Shown: positions 22,582 to 31,375 of the stretch, piece by piece
How the letters are laid out: the number at the start of each line of letters is the position of its first letter
Position numbering within the stretch: position 1 is the stretch's first letter
Source of the DNA: Tricholoma matsutake
Taxonomy: Eukaryota > Basidiomycota > Agaricomycetes > Agaricales > Tricholomataceae
Assembly (NCBI GenBank): GCA_026075535.2
Contig: AP026541.1
Span: 2,108,001-2,172,000 of the forward strand
Length of the DNA stretch: 64,000 bases
Direction of reading: 5' to 3'
Position numbers and translations under genes: made by a program
Notes under the pieces: model-generated
The model's input: the letters and a program-made list of their open reading frames with translations, nothing else
Database searches by the model: none
What the model was told of the DNA's origin: nothing

Positions 22582-24480
22582 ACCAATGCCTAACCCTCCC
22601 TTGAAAAGGCAGAAGCCTTCTATTATTGAGGTCTTGGACAAAGCTAAATGATTTATACATGAACACGACTGCAAGCTTGAATCTTCCAACTCTAGCAGTG
22701 CTGACAATGCCAAGATCATTGAACTACCCAACAGACCTGAAGCTGATGCTAATCCTGTTGACCAGGAAGATGGGCATGATGCCAAAGAAGAGGATAGTCT
22801 GTTGCCCAGTCCCATAGTTTCCCAAGGCTTGGACAATGAGAGGACAAGTGACAGGTTCTTTGTGATGCACTTTGATACTGGCTTCTTCAGTTCAATCACA
22901 GAGAGTATATTCAATAGGTAAGTGGCCATTGTCTCCTGTGGTTCTTGGGATGCTGCAAAAGGTGTCATGAAGACAACTCAACAGTACTCATTAGCACTCA
23001 CATATGGCTTTTGTTTTTGACTGGTGCTTTCACTTCCTTAAAATGGTCAGAGGTGAAGCTCAGTTACTAGTCAAGATTGACATTGCCCTAAAACCAAAGA
23101 CACTAAACTTGAATGACTACAACATCATGTTCCATATCCCTCACCCTCTTCTGAAGCCAAGTATGACACTTGCAGATAAGGCCAACTATTCATCACTGTT
23201 ACGATGTGTCAAGACCATGGCAACCAAGATGGATATGCCCACAATCAATATCACATTTCCCAAAAAGAATCTGGAACAGATAAGGAAAACATTGCTGACA
23301 GCGATGAGGAAAAGAAGGTGGACTAGGGGGGACTCAGGGGGGTGCCCTGTGTGTTTCTCTTATTTTTTATGTTTGTCCTATATTTTTCCTCACTTCATTT
23401 CCTTCTATTCTTCATTTTTCCTTATTTTATTACTAATTTCCCTTTCTATCACATTTGTGCATGTTGACAGTTTTATATTTAGAGGCGGAGCACCCCTTCT
23501 GACATCTACCCCTTGGTATGATGTCATTCGGTGGCCTTGATCTGCCTATTGCCACCTTTTCTATTTTTAGATTATTATTTGATTTTTTGCAGTCTTCACA
23601 TATACTGGGCATTGGCAAAGGGGTCCTCAGAGTTTTCTCTTTGGATTTCCCTTTGCTAGGTGTGCCTCCAATCCCTGTAATATGTAGTATAATTTTAACT
23701 TCAGATTTCCCTTTGCTAGAGGCTGAGGTTGCCCTTATAGAAGGAGGCTAAGACAAAGAAGAAGGTAAGTATATGCATACAGTATGACAATCTGGACTTG
23801 GCTGATAACTTCCTGAAGAAGGTAAAGGATCCCACACTGCTTCCTGACAATGTGGCAAAGGCCAGCAATGTGCAATAATTGCAGGAACAATGGAAGTGTG
23901 ACAAGTGGCAGGAAACCTGTGTTGGCACCTACTGCTACCCACATCCCAAAACAAAGGTCCATATTCTGCTAAATCATGAAAGATTTGTTTGCTGGGCATG
24001 AGCCATGGTATGTATATAACTATGTGCATGTTCTTTGCTTCTTGACCAGTCTTTTCTAGCTGAAAAGCAAGGAACAAGCCACCATCAAGAATCCCCCTAA
24101 TCATTGACTGTTCAATACCACTAGTCTGCAATCACCAGTCCTTCAACATCGGCTCAATGCCCAGAACCAGAAGAATGCTTCATCAGCTGCTCCTATATTT
24201 AACTTTACCATTGGCAATGATATCGTCCATCAACTTCTTGGGCCTCATGCTGATTTGCCACCACCACTTGCTCCACAACCAGCCCCACCAGTTCCTCTTA
24301 TACCTGCCACTACAATTTATGATCTTCAATGTCCAACATTGCTCCACCCACCTTGCCTTCCAGGTCAAGATATGCCTCTCTCAATTCTGCACTGACTTCA
24401 AGCTTAGTGATGTGGTCTTTGAGAAGCTGCACTACAGGATGCTGTTGAGATGTGGTCTGTGTCTTGCATTGCTTGAGTGC
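22582..24480 (+). pseudogene. Decayed multicopy agaricomycete gene of unknown function
   Basis: A plus-strand gene can be followed through several frames. It starts MPNPPLKRQKPSIIEVLDKA (22588). It runs through KIDIALKPKTLNLNDYNIMF (from about 23060), a PKESGTDKENIADSDEEKK acidic stretch (23262-23316), EAKTKKK (23745), and WKCDKWQETCVGTYCYPHPK (about 23900; a Cys/His cluster CDKWQETC..YC..HP). It then passes HILLNHERFVCW and a proline-rich linker to a C-terminal LSDVVFEKLHYRML (24395). I recall this arrangement (acidic/Lys linker, W.C....C...CY.HP cluster, proline linker, short helical end) in uncharacterised agaricomycete proteins. In-frame stops (after DKAK, after SNVQ) and a solo LTR at 23319-23739 show it is dead. 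Confidence 0.55.
23319..23739 (+). mobile_element. Solo LTR of a gypsy-type retrotransposon (copy 1)
   Basis: 421 bp, flanked by GAAGG on both sides (23314-23318, 23740-23744). The family begins TGTAAGGGGACTAGGGGGTG (partly lost here) and ends GGTTGCCCTTATA, so its ends are near-inverted TGTAAGGG/CCCTTATA. Related copies are at 29776-30052 (truncated) and 42031-42457 (minus). The 5 bp duplication and short inverted ends suit an LTR more than a DNA element. The interior has intron-like motifs (TTTTTAG, TTTTTTGCAG) but no coding. Confidence 0.75.
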
Positions 24481-24489
24481 TGTCAGACT

Positions 24490-24890
24490 AGATTATTTCC
24501 TGTTCTGTAACTTCTGTTTAATCAACACCTTGTACTTGTTCTCATTACAATACTTAGATACTCGATGGACACAATTGAAAATAATCTGCAAGCATAAAGT
24601 ACCCTGCTGCATCATCTAGTGTAATGATCTCCATAATCTCATACATGTCATAGATGATTCCATCACCTGTGGCAGCCAGATAGTAGTCTTGATGATAACA
24701 AAGAGAATGCTTGATTTTGAGAATGCCTCCTCAATTGGTTGTTGACTTGCAAAAAATGATTCAAAGGCAATATCAATACCAATAAGTGGTATAGAATTCT
24801 GAAAGTATTTACATGGATAGGGAGCCCCAAAAGTTGATGGATCCTCTCTCAACACTAAGCAGGTTGAGTGCATTGTGTCAAGTTATTTTA
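24490..24890. other. Unassigned relic coding sequence, minus strand
   Basis: On the minus strand 24690-24580 reads DGIIYDMYEIMEIITLDDAA then GYFMLADYFQLC, and 24840-24660 reads GIDIAFESFFASQQPIEEAF. Both look like genuine old protein in adjacent frames, but I do not recognise the family. It sits where the gag part of the second copia element would be, in the opposite orientation. Confidence 0.3.
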
Positions 24891-25162
24891 AAAATACAAA
24901 AATGCCCCAAGTTGGTCAAGGCAACACTATCAACACCACACCCCAGCCACTGAGAACACATTCACAGCCAAACCTCTAAATCAGACAAAGCAAACTCAAA
25001 TGTCCCTTGACAATTTCCCCTTCATCGTGGATTCTGGTGCCTCAGCTCATGCCCTGGATCACTCAAACTTCATTTCCCTTCATCCCATTAAACCTTGATC
25101 AGTAAAAGGACTCAGAGGATCTTCCATCTCCACTATCGGTGTTGGTGATATCAAAGTATGTG
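24891..25162 (+). pseudogene. Second copia element: aspartic protease region
   Basis: The frame contains IVDSGASAHALDHSNFISLH, the copia protease active site (DSGAS), followed by a stop after HPIKP and then GLRGSSISTIGVGDIKVC. The frame is interrupted at 25163 by a hAT-like insertion and continues at 26204. Upstream gag and the 5' LTR are missing. Confidence 0.8.
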
Positions 25163-26203
25163 TAGGGAATGTCATGGGTTTGTAAACCCATGCGGGTAGA
25201 TGCCATGGGTGCATGAGGGTACAGGTATGGGTTGGGGTTTAGTAACCCTTTCCCAACCTGCACCCATGATGTGGGCATGGCAGGTTTTGTACATGAATGT
25301 AGGGCTTGGGCCAAATACTATTAAATAAATTATTTCCCCTCGTTGTCGTTGACATTGTCCTCCCCTCTCCACATTGTTGTTGTTGTCGAGTACCCACAAT
25401 CCACCCCACGAGCAGGGGCTCACAGCAGTGTGGGGTGAGTGCTGGGTTGGCTTTGTCATCCTGTCATCATCAGCATGGTCAGCAGTTCTAGTTAGTAGTT
25501 AAAAAAGTTTGTTAGTAACAAAAAATGAAATAGAAGGAAAAAAACTTACCAATGGCCCAAGAGACATCATTTGACATCTCTTGGGCCTTTTTTGTTTGCC
25601 TTGCCTCCTCCTCGTTGTCTCCCCCTCCTCTCCCATTGTTCTGTCCTTGTTCCATTTTCGTTTGGTTTGGTGGCGACGTTGCTGTTCTCTTGCCATTTTG
25701 TAGTTGGACCCATTCCCACCCCATGAGCAGTCACTCATGGCAGTGGTTGGGGGTGCTTTTGTGGTCCCATAAGTGGCCACCGCTGTTGTCCTGATGTTGT
25801 TTTGTTGTTATACATCAAAACCTATAAGACACAAAAAATATAAGTTGGTTGAAAAATAAAAAGCAAAGAATATATAAAAAGAAGCTTACCAGGGGCCCAA
25901 ATGACAATAATGTCATTTGGGCCCATTTCTGTCATTGGTTCTATGGGTAGGAGGAAGGGAGGTGGCAGCATTGTCAAGAGTGGTGGTTGATATGGTGAGC
26001 ATACAAATATGTGTAAACATATAAATGATCAACGATTGCTTTTAATGTGTTTCGATCCTGTACAGGTTTTGATACCCATGGGTTATACCCAACCCATGAC
26101 CTGTACCTATCAGAACCCATACCCTTGTGTATGGGTACAGATTTTGATGGGTATGGGCATGGGTTGCCCTGAAAAACCCCAGGGTAGCCCATGACATTCC
26201 CTA
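25163..26203. mobile_element. 1.04 kb hAT-like element inside copia protease
   Basis: The terminal inverted repeats are 16 bp and perfect: TAGGGAATGTCATGGG. The flanking octamers AGTATGTG and AGTACATG match at 6 of 8 positions, consistent with an aged hAT duplication. Subterminal ACCCAT/ATGGGT motifs are dense at both ends (25175-25270 and 26080-26190), a layout like the transposase-binding arrays of Ac-type hAT elements. Inside are two GGGCCC-type hairpin plus intron-like cassettes (minus strand, 25552-25500 and 25893-25810) and two AGCAG..CTCAT hairpins (25398, 25715). No transposase is present. Confidence 0.8.
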
Positions 26204-26871
26204 AGTACATGTGGTGTGGGGTGCATCAATCATCTTATGTAACACACTATACATTGTGTTTGTCTCATTTCCATTAGCTCACTCACTGATGACTCCAATG
26301 GTGTTGCCCACTTTGATTCATCATCCTGTTGGATAACCAACAAATTTATGGGTGCCTTCATCGCACATGGTCCCCTTCTTTCCACCAAGTGCAACTGCTG
26401 ATCATGCTTTCACTGTTTATGGTAACCCCACACTCAAAACCTGGCACCATAACCTTGGTCATGCAAATTATCAATCCCTGTGGGACATGACCAAAAAGGG
26501 AACACTCATAGGTACATCTGTCTCTATGGTCTCGAGACTGCCCAAATGTGATGCTTGTATCCTTGGAAAGCAGATGAGAACACCAGTACCAAAGAAGCAT
26601 GAGGAGGGGGAGGGACACAAGGCTACAAGGAAATTAGAGAATGTATGGATAGATTTGTTGCGTCCACATCCTGTTATATCATGCACTGGGAATGAATATG
26701 TGATGGACATTGTTGATGACTGCACTTCCTTTCTGTGGTCCATACCATTGAAGAACAAGGACAACACATTCCCAGAGCTCAAGGCATGGGAGTTAACCCA
26801 CAAAAATGACCCACAAAAATGAAACAGGCTTGAAGGTCAGAATTTACATCACCAACAATGGGGAGCTGAAG
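26204..26871 (+). pseudogene. Second copia element: GAG-pre-integrase and integrase core start
   Basis: The readable frame includes LISISSLTDDSNGVAHFDSS, then LKTWHHNLGHANYQSLWDMT and KCDACILGKQMRTPVPKKHE. That is the HHCC-type zinc site of the copia pre-integrase. The integrase core then begins (VWIDLLRPHP, TGNEYVMDIVDDCTSF), ending at an in-frame stop after NDPQK and a little readable sequence to NNGELK. The D of WIDL and the D of the next strand (IVDD) are present. The frame is broken at 26871 by the hAT-type insertion and continues at 29433. Confidence 0.85.
26864..26871 (+). repeat. 8 bp target-site duplication AGCTGAAG, left copy
   Basis: An exact copy lies at 29425-29432 at the other end of the inserted element. 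Removing the insertion rejoins the integrase reading. Confidence 0.85.
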
Positions 26872-26897
26872 CTGTAATTTACCCTCCCCCACCTATT

Positions 26898-27125
26898 CCG
26901 GTTGGAGTCCAGTTATTCTGTTTGGAGTCCAGTTATTCCGGTTGGAGTCCAGTTATTCCAGTTGGAGTCCAGTTATTCCAGTTGGAGTCCAATTATTCCG
27001 GTTGGAGTCCAGTTATTCCAGTCAGAGTCCAGTTATTCCAGTCAGAGTCCAGTTATTCCAATTGGAGTCCAGTTATTCTGGTCGGAGTCCAGTTATTCCA
27101 GTTATTCTGACCAGATTCTGGTTAC
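26898..27125 (+). repeat. 20 bp minisatellite, about 11 copies
   Basis: The unit is close to GTTATTCCAGTTGGAGTCCA, with CCGG/TTCTG and TCAGAG variants. It lies directly inside the left end of the host element, and a decayed inverted version is at 29200-29400, so it may be a subterminal repeat array. Confidence 0.9.
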
Positions 27126-27214
27126 TCCAGATCCTCAACTTAGAGTATATACCCTAATGGATAGTCAAATTTCAAGTCTTAAGTTGTCAAAGTGCCTACA
27201 AAATATATTTGTGC

Positions 27215-27300
27215 AGAGTAAGAATTGAACTCAAGACATCTTGATTAGAGTGATCACATGACAAACCAAACATGTGTGCTTAACCAGTTGAGCCACAGGA
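27215..27300 (-). repeat. tRNA-like SINE head (minus strand)
   Basis: The minus strand has an A box TGGCTCAACTGG (27295-27284) and a B box GTTCAATTC (27230-27222), both matching the pol III consensus. The spacing (about 53 bp) is longer than in a normal tRNA and no cloverleaf was built, so it is read as a SINE head, not a tRNA gene. Confidence 0.55.
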
Positions 27301-27389
27301 GAATTATTAGATAGTAATATAATGTTTATTCATGACACTCTAATTTTTTTTGGAGTAGTGAAAGATCAAATTTTTTTAATTAACCACAT

Positions 27390-27660
27390 CCCTCACATTG
27401 AATGCGAGGGAGTGGGGATGATTGTGATTACATAGATAAACAAAAAATCCTCCCTCTCACAAGATGCGAGAGGGAGTTTTATTTATATACATAAAAAGCT
27501 AACCCCTCACGCCGAATGTGAGGGGGGAGGTAAAAACATGAAGAGAAAAATCCCTCCCCCACGCAAAATGGGGGAGGGGGGGCACAATACTAATAAATAA
27601 TTAAAAGTACAAAAAAAATCCCTCCCCACACAAAGTGTGGGGGAGGGGGAGGGGACGCGA
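27390..27660 (+). repeat. Array of four GC-rich hairpins with AT-rich spacers
   Basis: Four stems occur about 65-70 bp apart: CATCCCTCACATT..GCGAGGGAG, CCTCCCTCTC..GAGAGGGAG, CCCCTCACGCC..GTGAGGGG and CCCTCCCC..GGGGGAGGG. Loops differ while pairing is kept, and spacers are AT-rich with a TTTATTTATATA-type core. Confidence 0.65.
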
Positions 27661-27664
27661 CCCC

Positions 27665-28015
27665 ACCGTTGTCTGTCCTTCCACCCATGATCCACCCCAT
27701 GAGCAGTTGCTCGTGAGGCTGGGGGCGGGTGGTGCGTTGTCATCTCCTATCCCTGCACCTGGGCGCTGTTCCACCCATGTTCCACCCCACGAGCAGTTGC
27801 TTGTGAGGCTGGGGGTGGGTGGCTTGTTGTCATTGTCGTTCCACCCACAATCCACCCCATGAGCAGTTGCTTGTGAGGCTGGGGGCGGGTGGTGTGTCGT
27901 TGTCGTCTCCTGTCCCTGTGCCTGGGCGTCATTCCACCCACAATCCACCCCACGAGCAGTTGCTCATGAGGCTGGGGGTGGGTGGCTTGTTGTTGTTCAT
28001 CGCTGTCATCCCCTG
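27665..28015 (+). repeat. Two-unit higher-order array of AGCAGTTGCT hairpins
   Basis: Four hairpins of the form CACGAGCAGTTGCTCGTG (with small changes) occur at about 27697, 27787, 27859 and 27950. Spacing alternates (about 90 and 72 bp), giving two copies of a ~163 bp dimer. Confidence 0.75.
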
Positions 28016-28254
28016 TCTGGATTTCTGTTTTTTTCTTTTTTTTTGGGGGGGGGGGGGTTTGGGCACGTCAGTGCGACATGGCACAAGTACAGAAATTGGT
28101 GGGTGCTTACTAGGCAGGTACCCCCCTTCCAGGGTCTCCTGGCATCCCTCTGCACCCTCCTAGCCCGTGTCAACAGCCTCACATCCCATTTGAATGGGGA
28201 GGAGGGCGTGGGCATGGGTTGCGTGTTTTTCGTCGTGGCAGGTCATCCCCAGTA

Positions 28255-28870
28255 GTATACAACCTAAAAAGCAATAAATTACAATTAGTTAGTTTATAAA
28301 AACAAAAAGCAAATGAAAAAAACTCACATAGGGCCCAAACGACGCGATCTGCATTGTTTGGGCCCGTGTTGGCTCGTTTGCGGGTGGTGGTGTCATTACT
28401 AGTAGATTATAACCTAGAAAACTAAAAAAATGAGTTAGTTAGTTTATTAAAACAAAAACCAAACGAAAAAAACTTACGTAGGGCCCAAACGACGCGATCT
28501 GCATCGTTTGGGCCCGCGTTGGCTCATTTGTGAGTGGTGGCATTGTTGCCAGTAGATTATAACCTAGAAAGCTAAAAAAAAGGTTAGTTAGTTATAAAAA
28601 CAAAAAGCAAATGAAAAAAACCTTACTTAGGGCCCAAATGACGCGATCTGCATCATTTGGGCCTGTGTTCTGTCCAATCACGTCGTTTGGGCCCATGTTA
28701 TGCCTGGCAGTCGAGTAGAACCTATAAAACAAATGAAACAAGTTAGTTAGTATGAAAAAACAAGAAGCAAATGAAAAAAAAACATACTTAGGCCCCAAAC
28801 AACGTGATCTGCGTTGTTTGGGCCCGTGTTCCATCCAGTCGGCTCGTTTGAAGGTGGTGGTGATGGTGGC
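28255..28870 (-). repeat. Four tandem cassettes: GGGCCC hairpin plus intron-like segment
   Basis: Four units of about 120-155 bp occur. On the plus strand each reads AACCTA, an AT-rich block with GTTAGTTAG, AACTTAC or a variant, then a hairpin such as GGGCCCAAACGA..TCGTTTGGGCCC. On the minus strand this becomes hairpin, GTAAGT, T-rich tract, CTAACTAAC, TTTTTTTAG. These are the 5' splice site, branch point and 3' splice site consensus at about 60-70 bp spacing. Confidence 0.8.
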
Positions 28871-29091
28871 ATTGGGCGTGGGAATGGTGGTGGTGGGTGC
28901 GCACGCAGTGGTGGTGGTAGAGTGGAGAGGAGGAGGAGGCGGCGTTGGCGACAGTGGTGGTGGTGGTTGTGAGCTGGCAGTCACGTGTCACATGTCATGT
29001 GTATGCATACTTATTAATTATTCCGTTAATGGCTGTGATTAACTATGTACCTTGGTTGGGTAATAAAAGTATTAAATGTATGCCCAAGAAT

Positions 29092-29165
29092 AATTGCTTG
29101 GTAGCTCAGTGGTTAAGCATGCTGTTACATATGCAGACCCAAGGTCGAGTGTTCAATTCTTGATG
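29092..29165 (+). repeat. tRNA-like SINE head (plus strand)
   Basis: The A box TAGCTCAGTGG (29102-29112) and B box GTTCAATTC (29151-29159) match the pol III consensus with tRNA-like spacing. The acceptor stem does not pair well, so this is more likely a SINE head or tRNA relic than a working tRNA. Confidence 0.55.
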
Positions 29166-29432
29166 TGTGTTGAACTTTTATTTGGGAAAGCACATGCATT
29201 CCAGTTATTCCGGTTAGTCTGGTTATTCCTGTTATTCTGGTTGTGATGAGTCCAGTCAGATTCTGGGGATTCCAGCTGTAAATTGGATCCTTATTCCGAC
29301 CGGAATTGTGCTGCATAGGGAAAACTACATACAAAAAAAATTCCACCGGATTCCAGAAATTCCAGAAATTCTGGCCGGATGAACCGGAATCCAACCGGAA
29401 TAGGTGGGGGAGTGTAAAGTACTCAGCTGAAG

Positions 29433-29775
29433 TGAAATCAAATGGAAGCCTGGCTCAAATCTCAAGGCACTGAACAGCACTTCACTGCCCCACACACATC
29501 TGCACACATTGGACAAGTTGAACACATGCATAGGACACTCATGGCAAAAGCATAGATGATGTGTATCTATGCATGCCTGCCAACATATCTTTGGGACAAT
29601 TTTTACCTGACTGCTGTCTATCTGCATGCCAAACATATGATCTGCTCACTACAGGGGATCACACCCTGGGAACTATGGCATGAACATAAACCAGATTATT
29701 CATACATGCATGAAATTGGCTGTCATGCATTCATCCTAATTTGCAAGAAAGATAATCCAAAAATCCTTGAATGTT
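29433..29775 (+). pseudogene. Second copia element: integrase C-terminal region
   Basis: It resumes the integrase with EAWLKSQGTEQHFTAPHTSA, HIGQVEHMHRTLMAKA, a stop, then YLWDNFYLTAVYLHAKHMIC and ITPWELWHEHKPDYSYMHEI, ending DNPKILECL. The E of the DDE triad would be expected in QVE (IGQVEHMHR), and it is present. The next 6-700 codons of a normal copia pol (end of integrase, whole RT) are missing. The sequence runs straight into an LTR fragment at 29776. Confidence 0.85.
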
Positions 29776-30052
29776 TGTAAGGGGACTAGGGGGTGCCCTG
29801 TGTGTTTCTCCTATTTTTTATGTTTGTCCTATATTTTTCCTCACTTTATTTCCTTCTATTCTTCATTTTCTATAATTTTTCCTTATTTTATTACTAATTT
29901 TCCTTTCTATCACATTTGTGCATGTTGACAGTTTTATATTTAGAGGCGGAGTACCCTTTCCAACATCTACCCCTTGGTATGATGTCATTTGGTGGCCTTG
30001 ATCTGCCTATCTCCACCTTTTCTATTTTTAGGTTATTATTTGATTTTTGCAG
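29776..30052 (+). mobile_element. Truncated LTR of the TGTAAGGGG family (copy 2)
   Basis: It begins TGTAAGGGGACTAGGGGGTG and matches the first 277 bp of the solo LTRs at 23319 and 42031. It stops exactly after TGATTTTTGCAG, where copia RNase H sequence begins. The missing 3' third and the loss of copia RT look like one deletion. Confidence 0.75.
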
Positions 30053-30378
30053 ATGTATCTGGCTACAAACCTTACTTGATTCTATTGACTACATGCAAAC
30101 CTCCCCCACCATCATATCCTGTGATAATACCACTACCAAGACTCTCTCTGAAGACCCTCTTCTCCACTCCCATGTCAAACATGTCGACATTAAATATCAC
30201 TTCCTTTGCAAGCGTGTCCAGTCCAATGATCTGCACCTCACATATGTCAATACCTGAGAAAATGTTGCTGACATGTTTACTAAAGCCCTAGATGTTAAAC
30301 AATTCACTTACCTACAGAATTCCCTAGGCCTACAATAATACAATTCCATGTGAGGAGGAGTACCACAGTGAGGAGAAG
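30053..30378 (+). pseudogene. Second copia element: RNase H C-terminus
   Basis: The frame reads CIWLQTLLDSIDYMQTSPTI, SCDNTTTKTLSEDPLLHSHV and KHVDIKYHFLCKRVQ, then NT, a stop, and ENVADMFTKALDVKQFTYLQ. It aligns with 7960-8220 of the first copia. A purine-rich tract (GTGAGGAGAAG) precedes the LTR. The first half of RNase H is lost. Confidence 0.85.
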
Positions 30379-30729
30379 TGTTGAGAAACACACCATGGAA
30401 TGATGCATCACTAAATGCAGAAGTGTTGGCATGTTTGATGTGGATGCTATTTTTAGCACATCCCTTTGATGCACATGAACAAATGCCTTGGTTCCCTTTC
30501 TCATTCTTTCTCTTTGTTTGACAGAACATATATATATTGATAGATAGACAATCTGCCACCTCAGTCATCTGTACAAGGACTGAGGTGAGTATGATCTTAG
30601 ATGTCACACTATGATGATTACTTACTGTACTAGTATAGCCTTGTTTATTCTAGATATTGTATAACCAAATACAGTCATTTGTACAAGGACTGAGTATAGC
30701 CTTGTTTATTCTAGGGTCAATTCTCTACA
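30379..30729 (+). mobile_element. 3' LTR of the second copia element
   Basis: 351 bp, from TGTTGAGAAACACACC to CAATTCTCTACA. It shares with the LTR at 8280-8675 the start, the CACCTCAGTCA..GACTGAGGTG block near 30560 and the repeated TTGTTTATTCTAG near the end. The two LTRs are clearly diverged, so the two copia copies are different insertions of one family. Confidence 0.85.
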
Positions 30730-31185
30730 CAGATGGGTCTCATCAATAGATATAGTTGATAGGGTACTATGATAGATCATTAGCATGCTTTGAGTGATAT
30801 GAATAAGTGCAGAACTCATCCAGAGAGACCCTCTCCTCCTCAACCCCCTCCCCTTTGAGACAAACATTGAAATTGTTGTTTAACACAGGCTCAGATGGGT
30901 CTTATCAATAGATATAGTTAATAAGGTACTATGATAGGTCATTAGCATGCTTTGAATAATATAAATATGTCTAGAACTCATCCAGAGAGGCCCTCTCCTC
31001 CTCAACCCCCCCTTTGAGATAAACATCAAAATAGTTGTTTAAACAGGCTCAGATGGGTCTTGTCAATAAATATAGTTGATAAGGCACTATGGTAGGTGGT
31101 TAGCATGCATTGAATGATATGGATACATCCAGAACTCGCCTGGATGGACCCTCCCCTCCTCAATCCCCCTCTTTGAGATTGAACC
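30730..31185 (+). repeat. ~160 bp tandem repeat, three copies, abutting the LTR
   Basis: Units begin CAGATGGGTCT at 30730, 30892 and 31050. They continue ATCAATAGATATAGTTGAT, TAGCATGC, CCAGAG and CCCTC-rich ends. The first unit touches the last base of the copia LTR, so the LTR either landed at the array edge or the array arose from flanking DNA. Confidence 0.75.
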
Positions 31186-31375
31186 TAATAACAAATAAAT
31201 AGGGCATGACAGGGGTTACCCTTATATATATTTTACTCAACCCCTACCCATACCCATGAACACCATACCCATACAGTAATGGGTGCAGTGTTACTGCAGG
31301 TTTGGGTGGATTTACTACAGGTTTGAGCAGTTTCACTTGGTTTTCTACAGTTTTATTATAAATATATATATAAGT

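Larger units (their letters stand above)
26872..29424. mobile_element. 2.55 kb hAT-type composite element rich in repeats
   Basis: The ends are near-inverted: CTGTAATTTACCCTCCCCCA against, from the right, GAGTACTTTACACTCCCCCA, both continuing CCTATTCCGG. Exact 8 bp duplications flank it. It has no transposase. From left to right it holds a 20 bp minisatellite, a tRNA-like head (minus), a hairpin array, a two-unit B-type hairpin array, four GGGCCC hairpin/intron-like cassettes, a second tRNA-like head (plus) and a decayed inverted minisatellite (29200-29400). Confidence 0.8.

Noticed and set aside
23319..23739. MITE with TATAAGGG ends
   Set aside because: The 5 bp duplications and TG-type start with inverted TGTAAGGG/CCCTTATA suit a solo LTR better; a MITE is not fully excluded.
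26902..27228. Repetitive ESSYSVWSPVIPVG-type protein
   Set aside because: All three frames of the 20 bp minisatellite are open, so the reading is a by-product of the repeat.
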